NCBI GenBank assembly: GCA_964344565.1
Contig: CAYFNT010000004.1
Location: 148,725 to 212,724, forward strand
Length of the DNA stretch: 64,000 nucleotides
Direction: 5' to 3'
Source: JACNKJ01 sp964344565
GTDB taxonomy: Bacteria; Krumholzibacteriota; Krumholzibacteriia; JACNKJ01
Positions 7,681-15,866 of the stretch are shown here, in pieces. Position 1 is the first letter of the stretch. Every line of letters begins with the position of its first letter. A program made the translations under genes and the position numbers. Below the pieces are notes generated by a model. It searched no databases. It had not been told where the DNA came from and saw nothing but the letters and a program-made list of their open reading frames with translations.

Positions 7681-8702
7681 TGGCCTTCACCCTCGTCACC
7701 GGCGGCTGCGGATTCATCGGGAGCAACTTCGTCCGCATGATGCGGACCGAGGAGCCCGACCGGCCCATCCTCAACCTCGATCTGCTCAGCTACGCCGGCA
7801 ACCTCGAGAACCTCGCGGATTTCGAGGAGGACGAGGGCTACCATTTCGTGAAGGGCGACATCGCCGACCCCGAGCTGGTGGCCAGCCTCTTCGAGGATCA
7901 CCCCATCGATCGGGTGGTCCACTTCGCCGCCGAGAGTCACGTGGACCGAAGCATCCTGGGGCCGGGCATCTTCGTGAGGACCAACGTGGCGGGCACCCAG
8001 GTGCTGCTGGAGGCGGCCCGGGAAGCCTGGAGCGATACGGGGGGGCGCTTCCTCATGGTCTCCACCGACGAGGTCTACGGCAGCCTCGGCGAGACCGGCC
8101 TCTTCCGGGAAGACACGCCCCTGGATCCTTCCAGTCCCTATTCGGCGAGCAAGGCCGGCGCCGACCTGCTCTGCCAGGCCTGGCACCGCACTTTCGGCTT
8201 CCCGGTGATGATCAGCCGCTGCAGCAACAACTACGGACCCTACCAGTTTCCCGAGAAGCTCATCCCCCTCATGATCCAGCGGGCCAGCCAGGGGGAGAAA
8301 CTGCCGGTCTACGGCGACGGCCTGAACGTGCGCGACTGGATCCACGTGGACGATCACAACCGCGCCCTGCGGAGCATCCTCGATGCGGGTGAGCCCGGCC
8401 GCGTCTACAACGTGGGGGCCGACAACGAGCAGACCAACCTGCACATCGTCGAAAGCATCCTCGCCCATCTGGACCGGCCCAAGGATCTGATCAGCTACGT
8501 CACCGACCGTCCGGGCCACGACCGCCGCTACGCCATGGACTCCAGGCGTCTGCAGGACGAGTTGGGCTGGCGTCCCCAGGTGGAATTCGAGAAGGGCCTC
8601 GCCGAGACGGTGGATTGGTATCTGGAGAACCGCGGCTGGTGGGAGCGCATCCTCAGCGGTGAGTATCGCGATTACTACGAGAGGCAATACGGAGGAAGAT
8701 AG
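7680..8702 (+). CDS. rmlB: dTDP-glucose 4,6-dehydratase
   Basis: A 340-residue extended short-chain dehydrogenase that converts dTDP-glucose to dTDP-4-keto-6-deoxyglucose with bound NAD. The NAD-binding GGCGFIGSNF motif is at the N-terminus, STDEVYG at residues 128-134 carries the catalytic Asp-Glu pair specific to RmlB, and Y154/K158 form the YxxxK site in PYSASKA. VRDWIHVDDH is the usual substrate-domain motif. The ATG shares one base with the rmlC stop. The length matches the family. Confidence 0.93.
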   Translation: MAFTLVTGGCGFIGSNFVRMMRTEEPDRPILNLDLLSYAGNLENLADFEEDEGYHFVKGDIADPELVASLFEDHPIDRVVHFAAESHVDRSILGPGIFVRTNVAGTQVLLEAAREAWSDTGGRFLMVSTDEVYGSLGETGLFREDTPLDPSSPYSASKAGADLLCQAWHRTFGFPVMISRCSNNYGPYQFPEKLIPLMIQRASQGEKLPVYGDGLNVRDWIHVDDHNRALRSILDAGEPGRVYNVGADNEQTNLHIVESILAHLDRPKDLISYVTDRPGHDRRYAMDSRRLQDELGWRPQVEFEKGLAETVDWYLENRGWWERILSGEYRDYYERQYGGR

Positions 8703-8709
8703 ACGAGCC

Positions 8710-9792
8710 ATGGCGGCCAGTATCCTCAAAAGCCCTGCCGGACGTCTGCTGCTCAAGACCCTCGGCTATTCGCCCCGGGAGAAGCTCTTCCGGCTGGACG
8801 GGGATCTGGGCAAGCTGTCGCGCATCCTCCTGGTGGACTCCGGCCGGCTCTCCGATCTGCTCTTCTTCCTGCCGGTCATCGAGGGGCTCCGCGAATCGGC
8901 CCCCGGCGTCGAGATCGAGGTCATGACCCTGGAGCGCTGGGGCGAGTTTCTCAAGCGCGAGCCGGGGGTGTCCGGGCTCATCCTCTACGATCCCCAGCAG
9001 CTCAAGCTGAGGTCCACGGCCTATCATCACCTGCTCAAGGAAGTGAAGCGCCGCGATTTCGACGCGGTGATGCTCATGAGCGATCTGGCCGATCCCATGC
9101 GGGATCTGGTGGCCTTCGCCTCGGGAGCGCCCCTGCGCATCGGCGCGGACGACGCCGAGCGCGAGGCCTTCCTCAACTGCACGGTGCGCTGGGGCCGCTC
9201 GGGTCGCTATCGCATGGACCTGGCCCGGGAGCTCTCCAGGTTCCTGGGACTGCACTACGATCCCGCCCGCTGGAGCTTCGCCTTCCAGCCCGAGGAACTG
9301 CGCGCGGCCGATCAGCTCATCCACTTCCGCAAGCCGGTGAAGGATCAGATCCTCATCGGCGTGGACAGCGCCACTGGGCTGGGCGAAAGCCGGCTCGTCG
9401 AAAGCCACCTCGCCTACATCGTGGGACATCTGGCCGGAAGCCTCAGGGCCAAGGTCATGCTCTTCAATCTGGATGAGACGGCCGAGGGCGAGAGCAGCTT
9501 CGCCTCGCGCCTAGGCGGAAACGTGCTGGACACGCCCGAACTCGGGCTTCGAGAGACCCTGGCCCTGCTCTCCCGATGCGACCTCTTCGTGGCGGGCAAC
9601 ACCGAACTCTTCCACGCGGGAGTGGTGTTCGGGGTGCCGTCCCTGGGGCTCTTCACCGATTCGGACAGGTTGGACTGGGAGCCTCGGAACAGGGAATCGG
9701 TGGCGGTGCTCAGGGGCAAGCCCGGCGAGAAGATCTCGCTCTCGGAACTGGAAGCCTCGGTGAAGCGGATCCTCCATGCGGCCCCTGCCTGA
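8710..9792 (+). CDS. GT9 heptosyltransferase-like glycosyltransferase (1 of 4)
   Basis: A 360-residue protein of the ADP-heptose:LPS heptosyltransferase family. The N-terminal half has ILLVDSGRLSDLLFFLPVIEGLRE, the usual acceptor-site start, and the C-terminal half has LLSRCDLFVAGNTELFHAGVVFGVPSLGLFTD, the donor-site block. The usual NDSG/TDSG motif reads GNTE, so donor binding may differ from its three neighbours. The ATG at 8710 is 7 nt after rmlB; an earlier in-frame start would overlap rmlB. The 3' end overlaps the next GT9 gene by 17 nt. It probably adds heptose or a related sugar to the LPS core on the cytoplasmic face. Confidence 0.75.
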   Translation: MAASILKSPAGRLLLKTLGYSPREKLFRLDGDLGKLSRILLVDSGRLSDLLFFLPVIEGLRESAPGVEIEVMTLERWGEFLKREPGVSGLILYDPQQLKLRSTAYHHLLKEVKRRDFDAVMLMSDLADPMRDLVAFASGAPLRIGADDAEREAFLNCTVRWGRSGRYRMDLARELSRFLGLHYDPARWSFAFQPEELRAADQLIHFRKPVKDQILIGVDSATGLGESRLVESHLAYIVGHLAGSLRAKVMLFNLDETAEGESSFASRLGGNVLDTPELGLRETLALLSRCDLFVAGNTELFHAGVVFGVPSLGLFTDSDRLDWEPRNRESVAVLRGKPGEKISLSELEASVKRILHAAPA

Positions 9793-10807
9793 ACCACCTT
9801 TCAAAGCCGCGATTCTCCTGCCCCGCTGGCTCGGCGACGCGGTGATGAGCAGCTCGCTCATCGCGCCCCTGGCGGAGCTTTCCGGCGAGGCCGTGGAAGT
9901 CTGGGGCCCTCCGGCCTTCCGCCCCCTCTTCGCGAGAGGAGAGGCCATCGCGGGCTATCGCGTTTACGACGGCAAGAAGGCCCACAAGGGCTGGTCCGGG
10001 CTCCGGCGTTTCCGCGCCGGGTTCGGGGATGACCCTCCCAGGGCGGTCTGGGTGATTCCCGACAGCTTCTCCTCGGCCCTGGCCGCGCGATTCTCCAGGG
10101 CCCGGATCCGAGTGGGGCGTTCCCACGAGAGTCGCGGCCTCCTGCTCAGTCACCCGCTGGGCAGCCTCCGCCGGGATCGCTCCCGGCACTGGACCCTGGA
10201 AAAGGCCGACCTGCTTCGTCCCTTCGCCGAACCGGGCTCCCTCCAGCCGGGACTTCGGCTGGACGGCGACCTGAGAGACTTCGAGGAATGGATGAAGGAG
10301 CAAGGTCTATCTACCAGTAAATACGTAATCTACGCGCCCGGCGCCAAGTTCGGGCCCGCCAAACACTGGAAGGGCTTCGCCCCATTCGCCGCGGAAATCC
10401 CCGAGGATCTCGAGATCGTGCTGGTGGGGGCGGCCGCGGAGGCCGGTCATCTGGACGCCCTGGCCTCGGAGATCGAAAGCCGTGGCCGGAAGGTGAGAAG
10501 CTATCCCGGCGACCTCGGTCTCGCGCAACTCGCGCGATTCTGCCGTGACGCGCGATTCGTATTGAGCAACGACTCGGGAGTCATGCATCTGGCGGCCGCG
10601 GTGGGGGCACGGGTACTGGGGCTCTTCCTCTCCACCGATCCGGTCTGGACCGCTCCACTTGGCGCTTCCGCGCGCAGTCTGGCCGCGGGCGTGGAGTGCC
10701 GTCCCTGCTTCCAGCGAAGCTGTCCGCTCCCCGAGATGATCTGCCAGGACTCCCTCGACATGGCCTCGGTGCGGGAGGCCCTCGGCGATTGGATGGTGGC
10801 CTCGTGA
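9776..10807 (+). CDS. waaF: Lipopolysaccharide heptosyltransferase II-like protein (2 of 4)
   Basis: A 343-residue GT9 enzyme and the best WaaF match in the cluster. It begins AILLPRWLGDAVMSSSLIAPL, has the WaaF-like YAPGAKFGPAKHW block, and the donor motif LSNDSGVMHLAAAVG. A CRPC...CP...C cysteine pattern near the end (ECRPCFQRSCPLPEMIC) is common in this family. WaaF transfers heptose from ADP-heptose to the LPS inner core. Its stop overlaps the GTG of gmhB, which makes the heptose precursor, a telling functional pairing. Specificity for the second heptose is inference. Confidence 0.8.
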   Translation: MRPLPEPPFKAAILLPRWLGDAVMSSSLIAPLAELSGEAVEVWGPPAFRPLFARGEAIAGYRVYDGKKAHKGWSGLRRFRAGFGDDPPRAVWVIPDSFSSALAARFSRARIRVGRSHESRGLLLSHPLGSLRRDRSRHWTLEKADLLRPFAEPGSLQPGLRLDGDLRDFEEWMKEQGLSTSKYVIYAPGAKFGPAKHWKGFAPFAAEIPEDLEIVLVGAAAEAGHLDALASEIESRGRKVRSYPGDLGLAQLARFCRDARFVLSNDSGVMHLAAAVGARVLGLFLSTDPVWTAPLGASARSLAAGVECRPCFQRSCPLPEMICQDSLDMASVREALGDWMVAS

Positions 10808-11376
10808 GTCGCCGGGCGATTTTTCTAGACCGGGACGGAACGCTCATCCAGGAGCGTCACTTCCTGCACAGGCCCGAGGACCTGGAGTTCATCGAGGGCA
10901 GCCTCGAAGCCCTGTGGAAACTCAGTGATGCGAAATTCGCCCTGGTGGTCGTCAGCAACCAGTCGGGGGTGGCGCGGGGCTACTTCGGCCTCGCGGAAGT
11001 GGAGGCAGTCAACGCCGAACTCCGGCGCCGCCTCGCGGAGCGGGGAATCGAACTGGACGGAATCTACGTCTGTCCCCATCATCCCGAGGGCGAATCGCCG
11101 GAATTCGGCATCGTCTGCGATTGCCGGAAACCGGCGCCGGGCCTGGTCCTTCGCGCGGCGGAGGAACTGGATCTGGAAGTCCAGGGAAGCTGGATCGTGG
11201 GCGACAAGCCCGACGACGTGCGACTGTCCGAAAGCCTGCCCCTCAGGCCGGTGCTCCTGCGCACGGGCTACGGACGGGAGCGGGAAGCCGAGGTGGCGCA
11301 GCTGCCCGGGCTGAGGATCGTCGAGAATCTGCACGAAGCGGCCCGTCTGATCCTGAGCGAGGAAGAGGGTTCATGA
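10804..11376 (+). CDS. gmhB: D-glycero-D-manno-heptose 1,7-bisphosphate 7-phosphatase
   Basis: A 190-residue HAD phosphatase that dephosphorylates heptose 1,7-bisphosphate in ADP-heptose synthesis. The HAD motif FLDRDGTLI follows the start, SNQSGVARGYF is motif II with the GmhB signature, and the zinc loop has CPHH and CDCRKP. VGDKPDDV is motif IV. The GTG start at 10804 overlaps the waaF-like stop. Histidinol-phosphatase is a close relative, but the LPS setting supports GmhB. HldE and GmhA are not in the window. Confidence 0.9.
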   Translation: MSRRAIFLDRDGTLIQERHFLHRPEDLEFIEGSLEALWKLSDAKFALVVVSNQSGVARGYFGLAEVEAVNAELRRRLAERGIELDGIYVCPHHPEGESPEFGIVCDCRKPAPGLVLRAAEELDLEVQGSWIVGDKPDDVRLSESLPLRPVLLRTGYGREREAEVAQLPGLRIVENLHEAARLILSEEEGS

Positions 11377-12386
11377 GCCGGAAGTGGAAGGACCCCGAGA
11401 GCATCCTCGTGAGCCGTCTCCGTTTCACGGGCGACGTCATCCTCAGCACGCCCCTCGTGGACGCTCTCGCCCGGCGCTTCCCCGGCGCGGCCATCGACTA
11501 TCTCTGCGAGGAACCCCACGACCAGGTGCTCTGGGAGAATCCCCGTCTGCGCAGGATCCTCACCCTTCGGCCCGGCGGCGGCGCGCGGGAGACCCTGGCC
11601 CTGGCCCGCAGGTTGCGCGGGCAGTACGACTGGGTCTTCGATCTCTTCGGCAATCCCCGCAGCGCGCTGCTCACGGCCATGTCCGGGGCCAAACTGAGGA
11701 TCGGCAACGCCCGCATGCCCCGTGGTCTCGCCTACAACCATCGTCCGGCCATCGCCGAGGGGCTGGCGGCTCCGGATCATCATCTCGCGCATCTGGAGAG
11801 CCTCCTGGGAGAGGTGGAGCGAAACGCGCCGCGGGTGCATCTGAGCGGCAACGAGCGCGAGACGGGTTCGCGGATGCTCTCGGACCGCGGCGTGGGGCCG
11901 CGCAGCATCGCCATCCTAGTGGGCGCGAGCCAGCCCACCAAGGAATGGCCCCTGGAGAACTTCGCGCGGCTGGCGGCCCTGCTGAAAATGGGCGGCCGCT
12001 TCGAACCGGTTTTCCTGGGACAGCCCGGCAAGCGTGAGGCCCTGGACCGCATCCGCCAGCTCAGTCACTCCCAGGTGGTCATCCTGCCGGAGATGCCGCT
12101 CAGGGAACTGGCCGGCGTATTGGTGAACATGCGGGCCCTGGTGTCGCCGGACGGGGGCATCCTCCATCTGGCCATCGCCCTGGGCTTGCCCACCCTCGGG
12201 CTTTTCGGCCCGACGGATCCGAGCATCTGGTTTCCCTACGAGGGCCTGAATCACGCGGAACTCGTCATCCGCGACGCACACTGCCGGCCCTGCCATCTGC
12301 ACGAATGCCCCGATCCCTTCTGCCTGAGGGAGATCGGACCCGAACGGGTGGCCGAGCGCCTGGCCGCCCTCCTGGAGCGGACGTGA
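11373..12386 (+). CDS. GT9 heptosyltransferase-like glycosyltransferase (3 of 4)
   Basis: A 337-residue GT9 protein. It begins with ILVSRLRFTGDVILSTPLVDAL, the typical first strand and loop, and later has VSPDGGILHLAIALGLPTLGLFGPTDPSIW, the ADP-sugar donor block. The ending CRPCHLHECPDPFCLREI carries the family cysteine cluster. The ATG at 11373 overlaps the gmhB stop, and the stop overlaps the next GT9 start (GTGA). It is expected to add heptose or another sugar to the LPS core or to an extracellular glycan. The acceptor cannot be assigned. Confidence 0.78.
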   Translation: MSRKWKDPESILVSRLRFTGDVILSTPLVDALARRFPGAAIDYLCEEPHDQVLWENPRLRRILTLRPGGGARETLALARRLRGQYDWVFDLFGNPRSALLTAMSGAKLRIGNARMPRGLAYNHRPAIAEGLAAPDHHLAHLESLLGEVERNAPRVHLSGNERETGSRMLSDRGVGPRSIAILVGASQPTKEWPLENFARLAALLKMGGRFEPVFLGQPGKREALDRIRQLSHSQVVILPEMPLRELAGVLVNMRALVSPDGGILHLAIALGLPTLGLFGPTDPSIWFPYEGLNHAELVIRDAHCRPCHLHECPDPFCLREIGPERVAERLAALLERT

Positions 12387-13378
12387 ATCGCATCCTCGTG
12401 ATGCGGTTCCGCGCCCTGGGCGACGTGCTCCTCGCCACGCCGCTTCTGCGCGCCCTGAAACGGCGGTGGCCCGAGGCAAGGCTGGACTACCTGGTGGAAG
12501 AGAGCCTCGCGCCGCTGCTTGCCGGCAGCGAGGACCTGGACCGCCTGCTCCCCTGGCCGAGGAAGGCGAGCCCCCGCTGGCTCAGCGACCTGCGATGGGC
12601 CTTTCGCCTGAGAGGCGAGGGCTACGATCTGGTCCTCGACCTCCACGGCAGCACGGCCTCGGTGCTCTTCACCGCGCTGTCGGGAGCTCCCCAGCGATTC
12701 GGCTATCGCTTCCGCGGACGCCATTTCTTCTACACCCACAAGATCGACCGGGCCTGGCCCGAACACCTGCCGCCCGCCTACGAACCGCGGCGCCACTTCC
12801 GCCTCGTGGAGAGCCTGGGCATCGAGCCGGCGGACCTCGACCTGCGCCTGCCCGCCCGCTCACCGGGCGAAGTCCTGGGACCGCCGGATGCCCGCCGCGT
12901 GCTCATCGCGCCGGGGGCGACCTGGAATGCCAAGGCCTGGCCCGCGGGGCACTATGCAGATCTCGTTCGAAAGCTCGCCTCGGAAGGCGCCCGCTGCTAC
13001 CTCATGGGTTCGCCTCCCGAACAGGATCTGCTGCGGACCATCGCCGACGAGTCGCCCGCGAAGATCCTGCCCGCCACGAGCATCGACGCCATGCTCGACG
13101 CCATCGCCGCGGCGGACATGCTGATCTGCACCGACTCGGGTGCGCGGCATGTGGCCGTAGCCCTGGGCACGCCCTCCCTGGCGATCTTCGGTCCCAGCGA
13201 TCCGAGAGTCTGGTCGCCGGTGGACGAGCGACATCCCGTCATTCGCGAAGACCTTGACTGCATGCCCTGCATGCTCACCGAGTGTCCCCTCGAGGGACAT
13301 CCCTGCATGAACGGCTTGACGCCCGAGAGGGTGTTTGCCAGGATTCGTCAGTTTTTCGACGAACTGGAGAGCCCGTGA
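12383..13378 (+). CDS. GT9 heptosyltransferase-like glycosyltransferase (4 of 4)
   Basis: A 331-residue GT9 protein starting at GTG 12383, overlapping the previous stop. The N-terminus ILVMRFRALGDVLLATPLL is the conserved acceptor-side motif; APGATWNAKAWP and CTDSGARHVAVALGTPSLAIFGPSDPRVW are the middle and donor motifs. The C-terminal CMPCMLTECPLEGHPC cysteine cluster is present. It resembles WaaC/WaaF/WaaQ-type enzymes without clear preference. Four consecutive family members suggest a core with several heptoses or related sugars. Confidence 0.78.
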   Translation: MNRILVMRFRALGDVLLATPLLRALKRRWPEARLDYLVEESLAPLLAGSEDLDRLLPWPRKASPRWLSDLRWAFRLRGEGYDLVLDLHGSTASVLFTALSGAPQRFGYRFRGRHFFYTHKIDRAWPEHLPPAYEPRRHFRLVESLGIEPADLDLRLPARSPGEVLGPPDARRVLIAPGATWNAKAWPAGHYADLVRKLASEGARCYLMGSPPEQDLLRTIADESPAKILPATSIDAMLDAIAAADMLICTDSGARHVAVALGTPSLAIFGPSDPRVWSPVDERHPVIREDLDCMPCMLTECPLEGHPCMNGLTPERVFARIRQFFDELESP

Positions 13379-14142
13379 AAGACCTGAAGGTGCTCATCAC
13401 CACCAAGAACGAGGAGGACAACCTGCCGTCCTGCCTCGAGGCGGCCTCCTTCGCCGGCGAGATCTGGGTGGTGGATTCCTTCTCCGAGGACCGCACGGTG
13501 GAGATAGCCCGGGAGGCGGGGGCGACCCTGCTTCAGCGGGAATACAGCTCGCCCTCGGATCAGAAGAACTGGGCCCTGGACCGCATGGGCGAGGGGTGGA
13601 TCCTCATACTCGACGCCGACGAGATCGTCACCCCGGAGCTCAAGGAAGAGATCGAAGCCGTGCTGGCCGCCCCCGAGTTGGACGCCTACTGGATTCCCCG
13701 ACGAAACTTCTTCCTGGGCCGGCGCATGAACCACGCCGGATGGGAGCGCGACGGGGTCACACGCCTGGTTCGCGGATCGGGCAATCGCTATGGCGACGCC
13801 CTGGTGCACGAGAAGATGGAATGCGAGGGGCCGGTGGGAAGACTGGAGCATCCCCTCGAGCATCACAGCTACCGGCACTGGCCCGACTACCTGGAGCGCA
13901 TGATGCGCTACTCCCTGAGCGGGGGACGACAGATGCACGAACGGGGGGAACCCAGCTCCCTCCTGCGCGTACTGCTGCGACCCGGCGCCCGTTTCCTGAA
14001 GATGTACTTCATGCAGCGAGGACTGCTCGACGGCGCCCACGGCTTCCTGCTCTGTTTCGTATCCTCCCTGCAGGTGGGACTCAAGCACGCCGTGCACTGG
14101 GGCCTCGATCGCCGCATCGGAAAGTGGACCCATGACGACTAG
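13375..14142 (+). CDS. GT2 glycosyltransferase, LPS core WaaE/KdtX-like
   Basis: A 255-residue family 2 glycosyltransferase with a GTG start overlapping the upstream stop. KVLITTKNEEDNLPSCLE is the nucleotide-binding start, VVDSFSEDRTVEIA follows, and LILDADEIVTPEL carries the DxD metal site. DALVHEKMECEGPVG and YSLSGG near the C-terminus are typical of the WaaE/KdtX subgroup, which adds glucose to the inner-core heptose in some bacteria. There is no clear membrane anchor, though an amphipathic segment is near residues 200-235. Its place after four GT9 genes supports a core-LPS role. Confidence 0.8.
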   Translation: MKDLKVLITTKNEEDNLPSCLEAASFAGEIWVVDSFSEDRTVEIAREAGATLLQREYSSPSDQKNWALDRMGEGWILILDADEIVTPELKEEIEAVLAAPELDAYWIPRRNFFLGRRMNHAGWERDGVTRLVRGSGNRYGDALVHEKMECEGPVGRLEHPLEHHSYRHWPDYLERMMRYSLSGGRQMHERGEPSSLLRVLLRPGARFLKMYFMQRGLLDGAHGFLLCFVSSLQVGLKHAVHWGLDRRIGKWTHDD

Positions 14143-14938
14143 GCTTCTCATCGCAATCATCGCCATTTCCGCGCTGGCCTTCGCCGAAGAAGCGCCCGAC
14201 TCCCTGGCCGCCCTTCCCGACAGCGCCTGGGTGCGGTTTCCCGACGGCAGCCTCAACACCTTGGTGCCGGGGGACATGCCCTTCGGCCCCGGCGAGCGCA
14301 TGAACTTCGTGGTCAGCTTCGGCTATCTGGACATCGGCCAGGCCACCCTCGAGGTGCACGAAGCCCGCGAACTGCGCGGCCGACAGGCCCTGGAGATCAC
14401 CAACAGCGCCCGCAGCGCCTCATGGGTGGATCGGGTCTTCAAGATCCGCGACAAGATCGTCTCCTTCATGGATCTGGAGAACCGATTCAGTCTGGGATTC
14501 CACAAGGAGATCCGCGAGGGGCGATACGAGCGGGACATGCACGCGGACTATCTGCAGGACGAGGGTCTGGCCCGATACGAGAAGGACGGCGACGTGGAGC
14601 TCGTGCCCGGCAGCCACGACATCATGACCGCCCTCTACCTTCTGCGAACCGTCGATCTGGAACCGGGCATGCGCCTGGGCATCCCGCTGCACGACGACAA
14701 GAAGAACTATCACGTGGAAGTGAAGGTGCTGCAGCGCGAGACCGTGGAAACCGAACTGGGCGACATGGACTGCCTGCTGCTGGAGCCAGTGCTCCAGAGC
14801 GGCGGCATCTTCAATAAGGCCGGCCGGCTCTGGGTCTGGGTGAGCGAAGACGAGCGCAGGCTCATCGTGAAGCTCGAGAGCAAGGCCCCGGTGGGAGCCT
14901 TCACGTCGCTCCTCAACGAATACGAGCCCCCGAGGTAG
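14132..14938 (+). CDS. DUF3108 periplasmic protein
   Basis: A 268-residue exported protein with an N-terminal signal peptide (RLLIAIIAISALAFAEE). From about residue 45 it matches the DUF3108 pattern: FGPGERMNFVVSFGYLDIGQATLEV, then regular beta strands, ending KAPVGAFTSLLNEY. Members are predicted beta-rich envelope proteins of unknown function, and some are linked to lipoprotein or outer-membrane biogenesis. The start overlaps the GT2 gene by 11 nt, placing it in the same LPS operon, so a role with LPS or outer-membrane lipids is plausible. Confidence 0.75.
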   Translation: MTTRLLIAIIAISALAFAEEAPDSLAALPDSAWVRFPDGSLNTLVPGDMPFGPGERMNFVVSFGYLDIGQATLEVHEARELRGRQALEITNSARSASWVDRVFKIRDKIVSFMDLENRFSLGFHKEIREGRYERDMHADYLQDEGLARYEKDGDVELVPGSHDIMTALYLLRTVDLEPGMRLGIPLHDDKKNYHVEVKVLQRETVETELGDMDCLLLEPVLQSGGIFNKAGRLWVWVSEDERRLIVKLESKAPVGAFTSLLNEYEPPR

Positions 14939-14942
14939 AGCC

Positions 14943-15866
14943 ATGCCATCGAAATTCAAGGAAGCGGATCTGAGCGCGGTGAGGAAGATCAGGGCCGCGG
15001 ATCGGAAGAACCTGGTGGATCGTTCCATGCTTGGACAGGCGGAGGGCAGCTTCGAAGGCTGGCTGGATCGACTGCCCAAGATCCTGGCCGCCGAAGGGCT
15101 TCGCGATCTGGTCGCGGCCCTGGGAAGGGCCTCGGCCGAAAAGGCGCCGGCGGTCTGGCTCCTGGGCGGACACGTGGTGAAGACCGGCGTGACGCCTCAT
15201 CTCATCCGCTTCATGGAGCGTGGCCACGCGACGGTGCTGGCCATGAACGGCGCCACGGCCATCCACGACGTGGAGATGGCCCTCTACGGGGCCACCAGCG
15301 AAGACGTGGCCGAAAATCTGAAGGATGGCAGCTTCGGCATGATCGCCGAAACCGCCGACTTCTTCAGCGCCGCCATGGAAGAGGCTGAAGCCGAGGAGCT
15401 GGGCCTGGGCGAAGCGCTGGGGCGCAAGCTCGCGGGCCTGGAGACCGCCGATGCGAGTCTTCTCGCCGCGGCCTGTCGCCTGGAGCTGCCGGCCACGGTG
15501 CACGTATCGCTGGGTGCGGACATCCTGCATCAGCACCCCGAGATCCACGGGCGGAATGTGGGGGAGCTGTCCCTGAGGGATTTCCGGATCCTGGCCGCGC
15601 AGCTCGCCGGGCTGAACGAAAAGTCGGTGGTGGTGAATCTGGGTTCGGCGGTGATGGGGCCCGAGGTCTTCCTGAAGGCGCTCACGGTGGCGAGGAACCT
15701 GGGGCACGAGGCAGCGGGATTCACGGCCTGCAACCTGGACATGATCCAGCACTATCGGCCGGCGCGGAACATCCTGCATCGACCCACGGCGGGCGGCGGC
15801 AAGGCCATCGCGCTCACCGGCCACCACGAGATCATGATCCCGCTCATCGATGCGCTGTTAGCTTAG
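14943..15866 (+). CDS. Deoxyhypusine-synthase-like protein of unknown function
   Basis: A 307-residue soluble protein. The segment VLAMNGATAIHDVEMALYGATSEDV followed by DGSFGMIAET recalls the NAD-binding core of deoxyhypusine synthase, and GGHVVKTGVTPHLIRFMERG precedes it. Bacteria lack eIF5A, and the C-terminal region carrying the deoxyhypusine synthase catalytic lysine is not recognisable. A true deoxyhypusine synthase is therefore unlikely; related bacterial proteins include homospermidine-synthase-like enzymes. The final TAG overlaps the convergent coiled-coil gene by 9 nt. The gene is 4 nt after the DUF3108 gene, probably in one transcript. I recognise the fold relation only with moderate confidence. 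Confidence 0.5.
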   Translation: MPSKFKEADLSAVRKIRAADRKNLVDRSMLGQAEGSFEGWLDRLPKILAAEGLRDLVAALGRASAEKAPAVWLLGGHVVKTGVTPHLIRFMERGHATVLAMNGATAIHDVEMALYGATSEDVAENLKDGSFGMIAETADFFSAAMEEAEAEELGLGEALGRKLAGLETADASLLAAACRLELPATVHVSLGADILHQHPEIHGRNVGELSLRDFRILAAQLAGLNEKSVVVNLGSAVMGPEVFLKALTVARNLGHEAAGFTACNLDMIQHYRPARNILHRPTAGGGKAIALTGHHEIMIPLIDALLA

